From NCBI GenBank assembly GCA_964509295.1, contig CAZDWS010000001.1, positions 310,001-374,000 of the forward strand: a DNA stretch of 64,000 nucleotides. Direction: 5' to 3'. A program made the position numbers and the translations under genes. Under the pieces are notes generated by a model that saw only the letters and a list, made by a program, of their open reading frames with translations, made no database searches and was not told the DNA's origin. The stretch comes from JBGSQR01 sp964509295 (GTDB lineage Bacteria; Desulfobacterota; Desulfuromonadia; Geobacterales; Pseudopelobacteraceae). Each line of letters begins with the position of its first letter. The first letter of the stretch is position 1. Shown piece after piece: positions 34,279 through 43,028 of this stretch.

Positions 34279-35192
34279 CAGTGCCGACCACACTTGTTTC
34301 CTGGATAGTTTTGCATGCGATTGTCTCTGCAATTGCGTCTTTGCTGTTTGCGGCAATAATTCCCAGGCGCTTTGTTGTTAGGCACAGTATCGCGGTTCTA
34401 CTGATCTTCGGTTTCCTGTTTTTTATACCGGTTTTCGGTTTGGTGGGTATGCTGGCAGTATTGATCTATTTCAACAGTTTTCAGCGCAGCAGGGAGCGCA
34501 CGGAATTTTTCACAGTATCATTACCACCGTTTATGAACGAATCTGGCGGTACAGCTGCCGGCATGGGTGAAGGTGGTGCCTGGTCGCGTCTGCGTACCCA
34601 GGGATTGCCGAGAATTGTCAGGCTGCAGGCTTTGTTGGCGGTCAGTGCCAGTAAAGGGCATAACTCCAGTCGTTTGTTGCAGATGGCAACAAGTGACAGT
34701 GATGACGAGATTCGCTTGCTGGCTTTTAATCTGTATGACCAGCGTGAAAAGATTATTGGTGCTACAATTTCCGATGCCTTGCAGAAGCTGCGCAACACCG
34801 AAGATCAGGATAAACGGACAGAACTGTATCGTAAACTTGCTTTTTCTTACTGGGAGATGGTTTTTAACGAGATCAACAATGATTTGACAGAGTTTTTTAT
34901 CGGACAGTCGATTACCTACGCCCAAAAGGCTTATGATCAGGGTGCTACAGACCCCTTCTTGATGATTCTGCTGGGGAGAATTCATCTACGTAAAGGAAAT
35001 ATTGATCAGGCAGAGGAGTTTATCAGCAAAGGGCTGATAAATGGTGCACACCGGGACCGCGTGATTCCTTATCTGGCGGAAATAGCCTATCGTCGCCGGG
35101 ACTTTACAACTTTGAAGAGTTTTTTTAAAACAGACCCGCTTTTACGCTACAAGCCCGGAATTGGTCCGGTAGCCAAATTCTGGATGGGATGA
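34275..35192 (+). CDS. pelE: PelE: inner-membrane TPR protein
   Basis: 305 residues. Two transmembrane segments in the first 70 residues, then a helical repeat region (about 110-290) with TPR-like units (AQKAYDQGATDPFLMILLGRIHLRKG). PelE recruits PelF to PelD in the synthase complex. Length and layout match the Pseudomonas protein. ATGA overlap with pelD; one-base gap to pelF. Confidence 0.85.
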   Translation: MTVPTTLVSWIVLHAIVSAIASLLFAAIIPRRFVVRHSIAVLLIFGFLFFIPVFGLVGMLAVLIYFNSFQRSRERTEFFTVSLPPFMNESGGTAAGMGEGGAWSRLRTQGLPRIVRLQALLAVSASKGHNSSRLLQMATSDSDDEIRLLAFNLYDQREKIIGATISDALQKLRNTEDQDKRTELYRKLAFSYWEMVFNEINNDLTEFFIGQSITYAQKAYDQGATDPFLMILLGRIHLRKGNIDQAEEFISKGLINGAHRDRVIPYLAEIAYRRRDFTTLKSFFKTDPLLRYKPGIGPVAKFWMG

Positions 35193-35193
35193 C

Positions 35194-36708
35194 ATGGCAG
35201 ATAATTTTCCAAAATCAGATCGTGTCGATATTATGCTTTTACTGGAAGGTACATTTCCCTATGTGAGCGGAGGTGTATCCAGTTGGGTAAACCAGATGAT
35301 TCGTGGTTTTCCTCAATACAGTTTCGGGGTTGTGTTTATCGGCAGCAGTCGCAGCGACTACAGTGAAATGAAATACAAGCTGCCGGATAACCTGGTACAT
35401 CTGGAAACCTACTATCTTCAGGATCCTCGCCAAAAGCCGGAAATCAGACCGGTGGAAGGCAATCAGATTCCGTTTGAGGCGGTTAAAAGGATGCACTCCT
35501 GGTTTTTAAATCCCAAAACCTCAAGTCTGGAAGATGCAGCCAAAGATCTGGATTTTTATCTGGATCCGGTCAGGGGTATAGACCATGCCCAGTTTTTGTA
35601 TTCCACAAGGGCGTGGGATCTGATCACAGAACTGTATCAGCAGCGCTGTAGCGACCCATCTTTTGTTGATTATTTCTGGACAACCAGAAATATGCATGCT
35701 CCGATCTGGACTATGGCCGAAATCGCCAGCCAGTTGATTCCGGCCCGAGTCTATCATACGGTTTCCACCGGCTATGCCGGTTTCCTTGGTTCATTGCTGC
35801 ATTATACGACGGGCCGCCCTCTCCTTTTGTCAGAACATGGCATTTACACCAAGGAGCGCCGGATTGATATCATCCAGAATGACTGGATTCAGGATAATCG
35901 TAATGCCCTGCAAAAAGACCCGACTGAGATCAGCTATTATCGCGATCTTTGGATCCGTTTTTTTGAAACAATCGGGCGCCTGTGTTATGACGCTTCCGGG
36001 ATGATTGTTTCTCTCTATGAGGGGGCCAGGGAACGTGAAATCAGTGATGGGGCCTTGGCGGAGCGCACACGGGTAGTGCCCAACGGTATTGATGTGGCAC
36101 GCTATGCACCACTGCGGGAGCAACAGTCCGATCAACCGCCCATGGTCTTGACGCTGCTGGGCAGGGTCGTGCCGATTAAAGATATTAAAACCTTTATCCG
36201 CTCTCTGCGAATCATTGCCAATCAGATCCCGGAGATACAGGGATGGATCATTGGACCGGAAGATGAGGACGAGGAGTATGCAACGGAATGTAAAGCCCTG
36301 GTTGAAAGTCTTGATATGAGTGATCGGATTACTTTCATGGGGTTCCGGAACCCGTTGGATATTTTTCCCAAAACCGGTGTGCTGGTGCTGAGTTCCGTAA
36401 GTGAAGGGTTGCCGCTGGTAATTTTGGAAGGATTTGCCGCTGGCCTTCCGTCGGTTGCAACGGATGTGGGGGCCTGCCGCCAGCTGATCATGGGTATGGG
36501 TGAAGAGGACGAGGCAATTGGCGCTGCCGGTGGTGTAATTGGTATCAACAATCCCCAGGCTCTGGCTGATGAGTCAATGAGGCTGCTGCTGAACCCGGCA
36601 GAGTGGCAAATGGCACGCCAGGCCGCAATTACGAGGGTAGAGCGTTACTATACTCAGAAGCGTATGTTCGACAGTTACGGAGAGCTTTACCGGAAGGGGC
36701 TGAGCTAA
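35194..36708 (+). CDS. pelF: PelF: glycosyltransferase of Pel synthesis (GT4 type)
   Basis: 504 residues, soluble. GT-B glycosyltransferase with an N-terminal PelF-specific domain (LLEGTFPYVSGGVSSWVNQM) and a GT4 C-terminal domain (VPNGIDVARY, LLGRVVPIKDI, SVSEGLPLVILEGFAAGLP with the E-x7-E pattern). Makes the GalNAc/GlcNAc-rich Pel polymer from UDP-sugars in the cytoplasm. Stop overlaps the pelG start by one base. Confidence 0.93.
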   Translation: MADNFPKSDRVDIMLLLEGTFPYVSGGVSSWVNQMIRGFPQYSFGVVFIGSSRSDYSEMKYKLPDNLVHLETYYLQDPRQKPEIRPVEGNQIPFEAVKRMHSWFLNPKTSSLEDAAKDLDFYLDPVRGIDHAQFLYSTRAWDLITELYQQRCSDPSFVDYFWTTRNMHAPIWTMAEIASQLIPARVYHTVSTGYAGFLGSLLHYTTGRPLLLSEHGIYTKERRIDIIQNDWIQDNRNALQKDPTEISYYRDLWIRFFETIGRLCYDASGMIVSLYEGAREREISDGALAERTRVVPNGIDVARYAPLREQQSDQPPMVLTLLGRVVPIKDIKTFIRSLRIIANQIPEIQGWIIGPEDEDEEYATECKALVESLDMSDRITFMGFRNPLDIFPKTGVLVLSSVSEGLPLVILEGFAAGLPSVATDVGACRQLIMGMGEEDEAIGAAGGVIGINNPQALADESMRLLLNPAEWQMARQAAITRVERYYTQKRMFDSYGELYRKGLS

Positions 36709-38078
36709 TGGCCGGCATCGGTTTTGAACTACGTAAACTGCTTAAACGGGATTCCTACCTATCACTATTACAAACCTATGCCTATGCCGGCATTATTAGT
36801 TCCGGCCCCTGGATACTTTCCATATTTGCCGTAATCATTATCGGCCTGATTTCCGTGCCGGTTGTAATTCCGGCAGTTCTAGTCTCAAATTTCCAGGTCT
36901 GCATAACCTACCTGATTGCGCTTTCACTAATCTACACCGGCCTGGTCCAACTGGCATTCACACGCTATTCGGCCGACCGTATTTTTGAGAAGGAGCATTT
37001 TCGCCTGCTGCCCAATCTGAACGGACTGTTGTTTGTTGTTACGGTAGTTGGTGGCGCATTTGCCTTTCCGTTGACTTATTTCCTGTTCCCGGAAACTTCC
37101 CTGATCTTCAGATGTCTGTTTGCCACAACCTTTGTAATGCTTTCCTGTGTCTGGATCGGTGCAATTCTGTTGTCTGGTCTGAAGGCCTATAAAGCAATTC
37201 TGATCAACTTCGCCGTTGGTTACGGCACAGCACTGGCATTGGCCGTGATTTTGCGAATGTGGCGCCTGGAAGGGCTGATGCTTGCCTTTCTGATTGGACA
37301 GTTTGTGCTGCTGATGGGGATGCTTCTGGTTGTGTATCGCGGTTATCCGTCACGGGACCTGCTGGAGTTTGATTTTTTCAGGAAGGGCAGAGTACATTTT
37401 TCACTGGTTTTTATCGGGCTGTTCTACAACCTGGGAATTTGGGCCGATAAATTTGTTTTCTGGTTCCATCCCTATACCGGATCAAATGTCATTGGCCCGC
37501 TGAATGCCTCGGAGATTTACGACTTCCCGATCTTCCTGGCCTATCTGGCTATTCTGCCAGGTATGGCGGTCTTTCTGGTGCGCATGGAAACCGACTTTGT
37601 AGAGTACTATGACCGTTACTACGAAGCGGTGCGCGAAGGTGGGTCACTCTCCTATATCCAGGAGATGAAGGATGAGATGGTGCGTATGGCCCGCGAGGGT
37701 ATCTATGACATCATCAAGATTCAGGCAGTAACAACCATAATAGTTGTGCTTACTGGCAGGTTTATACTGGAAATGCTCGGCCTGTCCAATGTCTATCTGC
37801 CACTTTTGTATATTGACGTTGCTGCAACCAGTTTTCAGGTAGTCCTGCTGGGTATTCTCAATATCTATTTTTACCTGGATCGTCGTGGTCGGGCACTATC
37901 GCTGACAATCATCTTTACTGTGCTGAATTTTCTGCTCAGCATCCTGTCCATCTCGCTGGGACCTTTTTTCTATGGTTATGGTTTTGCAGTATCACTCTGT
38001 ATTACGATCATGATCGGCATGTTCCTGATGGACCGGGATCTGGAAAAACTGGAGTATGAGACGTTTATGCTGCAGTAA
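36708..38078 (+). CDS. pelG: PelG: polytopic exporter of the Pel polymer
   Basis: 456 residues from ATG 36708 (MAGIGFELRKLL), which touches the pelF stop; a start at 36603 would overlap pelF by 105 bases. About twelve membrane segments; MOP/Wzx-like flippase family. Last gene of the Pel operon; a strong terminator follows at 38106-38141. The synthase complex PelDEFG moves the growing polymer across the inner membrane. Confidence 0.92.
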   Translation: MAGIGFELRKLLKRDSYLSLLQTYAYAGIISSGPWILSIFAVIIIGLISVPVVIPAVLVSNFQVCITYLIALSLIYTGLVQLAFTRYSADRIFEKEHFRLLPNLNGLLFVVTVVGGAFAFPLTYFLFPETSLIFRCLFATTFVMLSCVWIGAILLSGLKAYKAILINFAVGYGTALALAVILRMWRLEGLMLAFLIGQFVLLMGMLLVVYRGYPSRDLLEFDFFRKGRVHFSLVFIGLFYNLGIWADKFVFWFHPYTGSNVIGPLNASEIYDFPIFLAYLAILPGMAVFLVRMETDFVEYYDRYYEAVREGGSLSYIQEMKDEMVRMAREGIYDIIKIQAVTTIIVVLTGRFILEMLGLSNVYLPLLYIDVAATSFQVVLLGILNIYFYLDRRGRALSLTIIFTVLNFLLSILSISLGPFFYGYGFAVSLCITIMIGMFLMDRDLEKLEYETFMLQ

Positions 38079-38103
38079 TTTTTAAATAGTCACCCTGCAA
38101 TAA

Positions 38104-38144
38104 AGAAAAGGGGCCGCGCAATTGGCGCAGCCCCCTTTTTTATG
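38104..38144 (+). terminator. Terminator after the Pel operon
   Basis: Stem AAAAGGGGCCGCGC / GGCGCAGCCCCCTTTT (one internal mismatch) around AATT, then a T run. It can act on both strands, also closing the rimO transcript. Confidence 0.85.
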
Positions 38145-38154
38145 CCGGTGTTAA

Positions 38155-38189
38155 AATAGTTCATGTTCATTTGTTGAACATGAACTATT
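38155..38189. repeat. Perfect 15-bp inverted repeat
   Basis: Arms AATAGTTCATGTTCA and TGAACATGAACTATT with a five-base loop, 8 bp after the rimO stop (minus). It may be an additional terminator for rimO (TTTT lies beyond it on the minus strand) or a member of a dispersed GTTCA-type repeat family. Confidence 0.6.
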
Positions 38190-38197
38190 GGTTGAAA

Positions 38198-39547
38198 CTA
38201 GGGTTCAACAATCTCCCCGATCAGGTCATAGTCTGATGAATCGGTGATTTTCAGGGTGACGATGTCACCAATATTGGCGGTGCCGGAGGTGATATAAACC
38301 TGTCCGTCAATGTCCGGTGCCTGGCGTGAAGAACGTCCTTTCAGCAGCAGTTCAGTCTCTTCACTGAAGCCTTCAATGATGACCTGTTCACTTTTGCCGA
38401 TCAGGGCGCGGTTGCGTTTGAATGAAAGGCGCGCCTGGGTGCGCATCAGTTTGCGATAGCGTTCACGCTTGATACGCTCGGAAACCTGTTCCGGCATGTC
38501 TGCCGCCGGTGTCCCCTCTTCCCGCGAATAACAGAATACGCCCAGCCGGTCGAACTGTGTGGTCTCCACAAAACGCATCAATGTGCTGAAATCATCCAGT
38601 GTTTCGCCCGGGAAGCCGACGATCAGAGAGGTTCGCAAAGTAATGTCCGGAATTTCCGTGCGCAGTTTTTCGATCAGGTCGCGGATCTGCTGCTCGCTGC
38701 TGCGACGTTTCATTCCCTTCAATACCGGGTCGCTGATATGCTGGATCGGAATATCCAGGTACTTGCAGATTTTCGGCTCATCACGGATCAATGCGATCAG
38801 GCTGTCGCTGATGCCATCCGGATAGGCGTACAGCAGACGGACCCACTTGATGCCTTCAATGGCCACCAGCCGGCGCAGAAGGGCTTCCAGGGTGGTTCCG
38901 TCGGTCATGTCACTACCGTAGCGTGTAACGTCCTGGGAGATGACGTTGATTTCTTTAACGCCGCGTGAAGCCAGCATTTCTGCTTCTGCAACCAGAGCCT
39001 CCAGCGGCCTGGAGCGATATGCTCCACGCAGTTGGGGAATGATGCAGTAGGAACAGCAGTTGGAACAGCCTTCGCCGATCTTCAGGTAGGAATACCAGGC
39101 CGGTGAAGAGTTTAATCGCGGCAGGGTTTCGTCATAGACATAATCAGGGTCGCCCACATAGCGCAGCTGGGTGTCGGTCCCTTCTTTTTCGGCCAGTATC
39201 TCGGCGATACGCGGATAGTCACCGGTACCTATAAAGATATCAACCTCGGGCAGTTCCTGGGCCAGCTCTTCCTGGTAACGTTGCGGCAGGCAGCCGGACA
39301 CAATCAGTGTGTGGCAGCGGCCATCATGTTTGCGGTCAGCCAGGTCCAGGATGGCGTCGATGCTCTCCTGCTTGGCCTCCTTGATAAAGGAACAAGTGTT
39401 GACAATGATGATGTCGGCCAATTTCTCATCGGTTGTGATCTCGTAGTTTTGCTTGGAAAGAACACCCAGCATGACCTCGGCATCCACAAGATTTTTCGGG
39501 CAGCCCAGGCTGACCATACTGACTTTTTGTTTAATAATATTGCTCAA
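38198..39547 (-). CDS. rimO: RimO: ribosomal protein uS12 methylthiotransferase
   Basis: 449 residues. Radical SAM methylthiotransferase: UPF0004 N-terminal domain (MVSLGCPKNLVDAE), the radical SAM cluster CxxxCxxC in GEGCSNCCSYCIIP, and a TRAM domain at the C-terminus. It methylthiolates Asp in S12, using two iron-sulfur clusters. Three N-terminal cysteines for the auxiliary cluster can be seen (GCPKN, VNTCSF, VSGCLP). Only 56 bp from yajQ, so probably co-transcribed with it. Confidence 0.95.
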   Translation of the reverse strand: MSNIIKQKVSMVSLGCPKNLVDAEVMLGVLSKQNYEITTDEKLADIIIVNTCSFIKEAKQESIDAILDLADRKHDGRCHTLIVSGCLPQRYQEELAQELPEVDIFIGTGDYPRIAEILAEKEGTDTQLRYVGDPDYVYDETLPRLNSSPAWYSYLKIGEGCSNCCSYCIIPQLRGAYRSRPLEALVAEAEMLASRGVKEINVISQDVTRYGSDMTDGTTLEALLRRLVAIEGIKWVRLLYAYPDGISDSLIALIRDEPKICKYLDIPIQHISDPVLKGMKRRSSEQQIRDLIEKLRTEIPDITLRTSLIVGFPGETLDDFSTLMRFVETTQFDRLGVFCYSREEGTPAADMPEQVSERIKRERYRKLMRTQARLSFKRNRALIGKSEQVIIEGFSEETELLLKGRSSRQAPDIDGQVYITSGTANIGDIVTLKITDSSDYDLIGEIVEP

Positions 39548-39603
39548 AATATCCCCGCTAGTCGCATGAAAATGTTAAAATAATTTAAGCCGTAAGTGTC
39601 AGT

Positions 39604-40089
39604 TTACTCTCTGAAATTAGTAAACTGCATTTCAATATCCATATCTTTGCTTTTCAAAAATTGAATAGCGTCCTGCAGATCATCACGGTTCTTGCCTGTA
39701 ACACGAACTTGTTCGTCCTGGATCTGGGCCTGAACCTTCAGTTTGGACTCTTTAATGGCTCCAATGATCTCCTTGCCCTTCTCTTTTGAAATCCCTTGCT
39801 GGACAGTAATAATCTGTCTGACCATACCGCCGGACGCTTGCTCTACCTTGCCATATTGCAATGCCTTGACCGATATGCCGCGTTTTAAAAATTTGGATTG
39901 CAGGACGTCGATAACAGCTTTTAACTTGTAATCGTCGTCAGCCAGAATCTTGACAGCATCCTTTTCCGGAGTGATCTGGCTTTTGGAACCTTTAAAGTCA
40001 TAGCGCTGTCCTATTTCCTTGCTGGCCTGAGTAACAGCGTTATCAACTTCCTGCATATCAACCTTTGAAACAATGTCAAATGACGGCAT
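39604..40089 (-). CDS. yajQ: YajQ family nucleotide-binding protein
   Basis: 161 residues from ATG 40089, chosen because AGGAGG stands at the right distance; an upstream ATG at 40140 is in a GTTC-rich repeat and unlikely. YajQ/DUF520 proteins (MPSFDIVSKVDMQEVDNAV) have a double ferredoxin-like fold. In Xanthomonas a relative binds c-di-GMP and a transcription factor. Whether this one does so is unknown. Confidence 0.93.
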   Translation of the reverse strand: MPSFDIVSKVDMQEVDNAVTQASKEIGQRYDFKGSKSQITPEKDAVKILADDDYKLKAVIDVLQSKFLKRGISVKALQYGKVEQASGGMVRQIITVQQGISKEKGKEIIGAIKESKLKVQAQIQDEQVRVTGKNRDDLQDAIQFLKSKDMDIEMQFTNFRE

Positions 40090-40109
40090 GTGAAAAACCT
40101 CCTGTGAAA

Positions 40110-40165
40110 AAATGTTCAAAGTTCCTGGTTCGACGTTCATAGCTTAAACACGGAACGATGAACCA
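40110..40165. repeat. GTTC-rich degenerate repeat between lolA and yajQ
   Basis: Contains GTTCAAAGTTCCTGGTTCGACGTTC and, in reverse, GGAACGATGAACCACGAAC. Together these form an imperfect inverted repeat of GTTC words. It resembles low-complexity GTTCAACGTTC-type stretches that I associate with Geobacter-type intergenic regions. Lies right upstream of the yajQ ribosome site. Confidence 0.45.
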
Positions 40166-40175
40166 CGAACCGATG

Positions 40176-40904
40176 TTATTGTTTAATGATCTCGACCCCT
40201 GCCGGGATCTTGAAGTTGAATTTGTTGTTATCGATGCCTTTATTTACTTTGGCACGGCTGTAATCGATGCGGGTTTCATTATTACCGGCGTCAAAAACTA
40301 CTGAAGAGATGATCGGGAAAAGATCCTTGACTTCTCCGTCTTTCATAAATCGTTCAACGGACTCGGCAGATACAGTCAAGTGCAGCTTGGCAAGTACCGC
40401 CGAAGGTTTTTTCGGAATCAGAACGATCTGGTAGTTGCCGTTTTTGTCACGCTGTTCTTTGGCAGAAGTTATGTTGAAATCGCGGGACACATGGCCCAAT
40501 CCGGTCAGATAGGATAGTGCTATGCCGTTGGTCCCTTTAAACATGGCTGCCACAGATGAAACCATGACCTGCTTGTTTTCATGCAGATAAAACCAGACCT
40601 GCTTGCCGTTGGAAACAATCTGCTGGTTCGGTTTGGTGTAGTTGAAGCGGAACATGGCGGTGGCAGAGCCGGGACGTTTAAGAAATACTTCACCGCTGCC
40701 GCGTTGCTCCTTACCGATGGAGGTGATAACAGTTTTCTGGCTGAAATCCGCCTGTACATCCTGAAGGGTAGAGTATCCTTTTTCCAGGGCAGAGACGACC
40801 TCTTTGAGAGATCCGGCTTTTTCAACGGAATAGGCTGGAGTAGACACTGCAACCAGCAGAAACAGGGATAAGAAAAAACGGTTAAAATTAATAATAAATG
40901 ACAT
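40176..40904 (-). CDS. lolA: LolA: periplasmic lipoprotein carrier
   Basis: 242 residues from ATG 40904 (AAAGGAG upstream); ATG 41000 would add 32 unlikely residues. Signal peptide ending TPAYS. LolA fold: LQDVQADFSQKTVIT, GEVFLKRPGSATAMFRFNYTKP, and VWFYLHENKQV. It carries lipoproteins from LolCDE to the outer membrane. Relevant to the several lipoproteins in this window (PelC, CotH-like, secretin). Co-oriented with cheA, 105 bp downstream of it. Confidence 0.92.
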   Translation of the reverse strand: MSFIINFNRFFLSLFLLVAVSTPAYSVEKAGSLKEVVSALEKGYSTLQDVQADFSQKTVITSIGKEQRGSGEVFLKRPGSATAMFRFNYTKPNQQIVSNGKQVWFYLHENKQVMVSSVAAMFKGTNGIALSYLTGLGHVSRDFNITSAKEQRDKNGNYQIVLIPKKPSAVLAKLHLTVSAESVERFMKDGEVKDLFPIISSVVFDAGNNETRIDYSRAKVNKGIDNNKFNFKIPAGVEIIKQ

Positions 40905-41009
40905 TGTGGAGTTCTCCTTTGACGGCGTATGTATGATTTCGCCGCAAGTGCCCGATTCTGCCACAATAAAGCAGTAACCGCAACCGCCTTTTGATGGCAT
41001 GGGCGGATA

Positions 41010-42623
41010 CTATCTCAGGGTATTGATATCCATGACGAAGATTATGCTGCCATCACCGGCAACGGCGCCACCCGTGCAGCTGCGCAGATAGGCAAGCGGT
41101 CTGCGGAGAGGTTTGATGAAGATTTCCTGCTGTCCGATGATTTGATCGACAGCCACACCGAAAGGTTTTGAATCCAGTCCGCTAACAACAACAGGAATAT
41201 ATTCTCCAAGTGGCGTTTTAAGGGATCGGTTTTCAGACCTATTGAAATTGTAAAGAGGGAGGATCTGTTCTTTTAATGAGAAAGCCTGTTGATCTCCTTG
41301 AACAAAAATATCGCCATGCTTCAATTCAAGCGTACGGTCAATGGTATTTACGGGAAAGGCAACGGTTTGGCCCTTGATTATAACCAGCAGGGCGTGAATT
41401 ATGGATACGGAGATAGGGAGTTTCAGCAAAAAGATGCTGCCGGCCCCCTTTCGGGAGTCAATGGTCATTGATCCGCCCAGGTTGTGAATGGAACTGTTTA
41501 CGGCATCCATTCCGACGCCGCGTCCCGATATGCTGCTGATTTCTTTTGCCGTGGAAAAACCTGGGGTGCAGATCAGTTGGAAGGCTTCCTGGGAAGAGAG
41601 TGCCGCTGCTTGTTCCGTGTTGAGAATCCCATTTTTGACAGCGTGGTCTGTCAGATGTTTGGGGTCCATACCTCTGCCGTCATCGGCAATGGCAATGGTG
41701 ACGTGGTCTTTGTCCCGCAGTACTGAGATGGATATATTTCCCTGGGCTGGCTTATTGCTTTTAACACGTTCTTCGGGAGTTTCCATGCCGTGATCAATCG
41801 CATTGCGCAGTATATGGATCAGCGGTTCGGTGATCTCTTCCAGGACTCCCCGGTCAAGTTCAATGTCCTTGCCGATAACATTAAAAACAATTTCTTTATT
41901 CTGTGAACGGGCCAGGTCACGCACGAGTCGCGGGAAACGTTCTGCCACATAGGCAAAGGGAAGCATGCGGGCCTGTAGAACCACATCTCTTAATTCACGC
42001 AACAATGTGGATAGTTGTTTTATCGGGGCTTGAAGTCCGGCGGCCGGAGTTCTTCGTGAACAGTTGTCCAGTTGATGGCGAGTGGTGAACAGTTCGCCGG
42101 TTATATTTACAAGGCGGTCCAGGGTTTCTGTCTTGATGCGTATACTTTTAAGTACGTCAGTCTGCCTGAATTGATGGTGTGGTGAGTCCAGTATGTTGTC
42201 AGGCTCTTCAGTTGCAGATTGCTGCCCCACCGGTTGGGAAGGACAGGATATTGCAGCAGTCAGTCGACTGGCGAGCGAGGTGGGGTCAGGCATCAGAGAG
42301 TTGTCATTACTTTCGATGGAGGTAACCATGGCAGAGAGCAGGTCATTTCCCTCAAGAAGGAGATCAGCTGTTTCAGCCATAAAGGAATTATTGTTATCTC
42401 TGATTTTGACAAGCAGGTCTTCCAGCAGATGGGCCAGGTTGCTGATGGGATCGAACTGCATGGTGGCAGCCATTCCCTTTAGGGAGTGCATGTGACGGAA
42501 AAGTTCGTTGATTACAGCAGGATCGTTGCCATCTTTTTCAAGACTGACAATCAGTTCGTCAAATGTTCTGATGTGATTGCGGGATTCGGAAACAAACAGG
42601 TCAAGGTATTTGGAAAGATCCAT
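41010..42623 (-). CDS. cheA: CheA-like chemotaxis histidine kinase
   Basis: 537 residues, short for CheA. HPt domain with phospho-acceptor His46 (HMHSLKG), P3 dimerisation helices (near 155-220), catalytic domain with N box LRNAIDHG, G1 DDGRGMD, G2 GRGVGMDAV, and a CheW-like regulatory domain at the end. A typical CheY/CheB-binding P2 domain between HPt and P3 is missing. Next to cheY but far from other che genes in this window, so the pair may control something other than flagella. Gap to cheY is 2 bp. Confidence 0.92.
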   Translation of the reverse strand: MDLSKYLDLFVSESRNHIRTFDELIVSLEKDGNDPAVINELFRHMHSLKGMAATMQFDPISNLAHLLEDLLVKIRDNNNSFMAETADLLLEGNDLLSAMVTSIESNDNSLMPDPTSLASRLTAAISCPSQPVGQQSATEEPDNILDSPHHQFRQTDVLKSIRIKTETLDRLVNITGELFTTRHQLDNCSRRTPAAGLQAPIKQLSTLLRELRDVVLQARMLPFAYVAERFPRLVRDLARSQNKEIVFNVIGKDIELDRGVLEEITEPLIHILRNAIDHGMETPEERVKSNKPAQGNISISVLRDKDHVTIAIADDGRGMDPKHLTDHAVKNGILNTEQAAALSSQEAFQLICTPGFSTAKEISSISGRGVGMDAVNSSIHNLGGSMTIDSRKGAGSIFLLKLPISVSIIHALLVIIKGQTVAFPVNTIDRTLELKHGDIFVQGDQQAFSLKEQILPLYNFNRSENRSLKTPLGEYIPVVVSGLDSKPFGVAVDQIIGQQEIFIKPLRRPLAYLRSCTGGAVAGDGSIIFVMDINTLR

Positions 42624-42625
42624 GG

Positions 42626-42988
42626 TCAGCTCTCCAGGCGTGACAGTACCTCGGCGACATGATCGGGAGTGAATGGTTTCTGGATAAAAGCTTTTGCTCC
42701 CATGTCGAGGGTTTTCTGGATCATCGGTTCTGTTCCGATTGAGGAGCAGATTACCACCTGGGAATGTGGTTTTGTCTTGATGATGGATTCCAGCAGATCA
42801 AGGCCGTTGCTGTCCGGCAGTATAATATCCAGCAGGATGATGTCGGGCTTTTCGAAGTGCAGTTTCTTCATTGCGTCAATGCCGCTGGCAGCTTCTCCAA
42901 TAACGGTGTAGGAGTGTTCTTCCAGGATGCCTCGCAAAATATTGCGAATAAACAGGGAATCATCGACTATCAGTACGCTTTTGCCCAT
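42626..42988 (-). CDS. cheY: CheY-like single-domain response regulator
   Basis: 120 residues from ATG 42988 (CAGGAGAAC upstream). Receiver domain with acidic pocket D9/D10, phospho-acceptor D54, and K104. No output domain. It is the probable partner of the CheA next to it and lies 40 bp after gatB. Earlier start codons inside the gatB end would add a tail without ribosome site. Confidence 0.93.
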   Translation of the reverse strand: MGKSVLIVDDSLFIRNILRGILEEHSYTVIGEAASGIDAMKKLHFEKPDIILLDIILPDSNGLDLLESIIKTKPHSQVVICSSIGTEPMIQKTLDMGAKAFIQKPFTPDHVAEVLSRLES

Positions 42989-43028
42989 TTTGTTCTCCTG
43001 ACCGTAACGGGTATGAAGTGGTGCTTTG

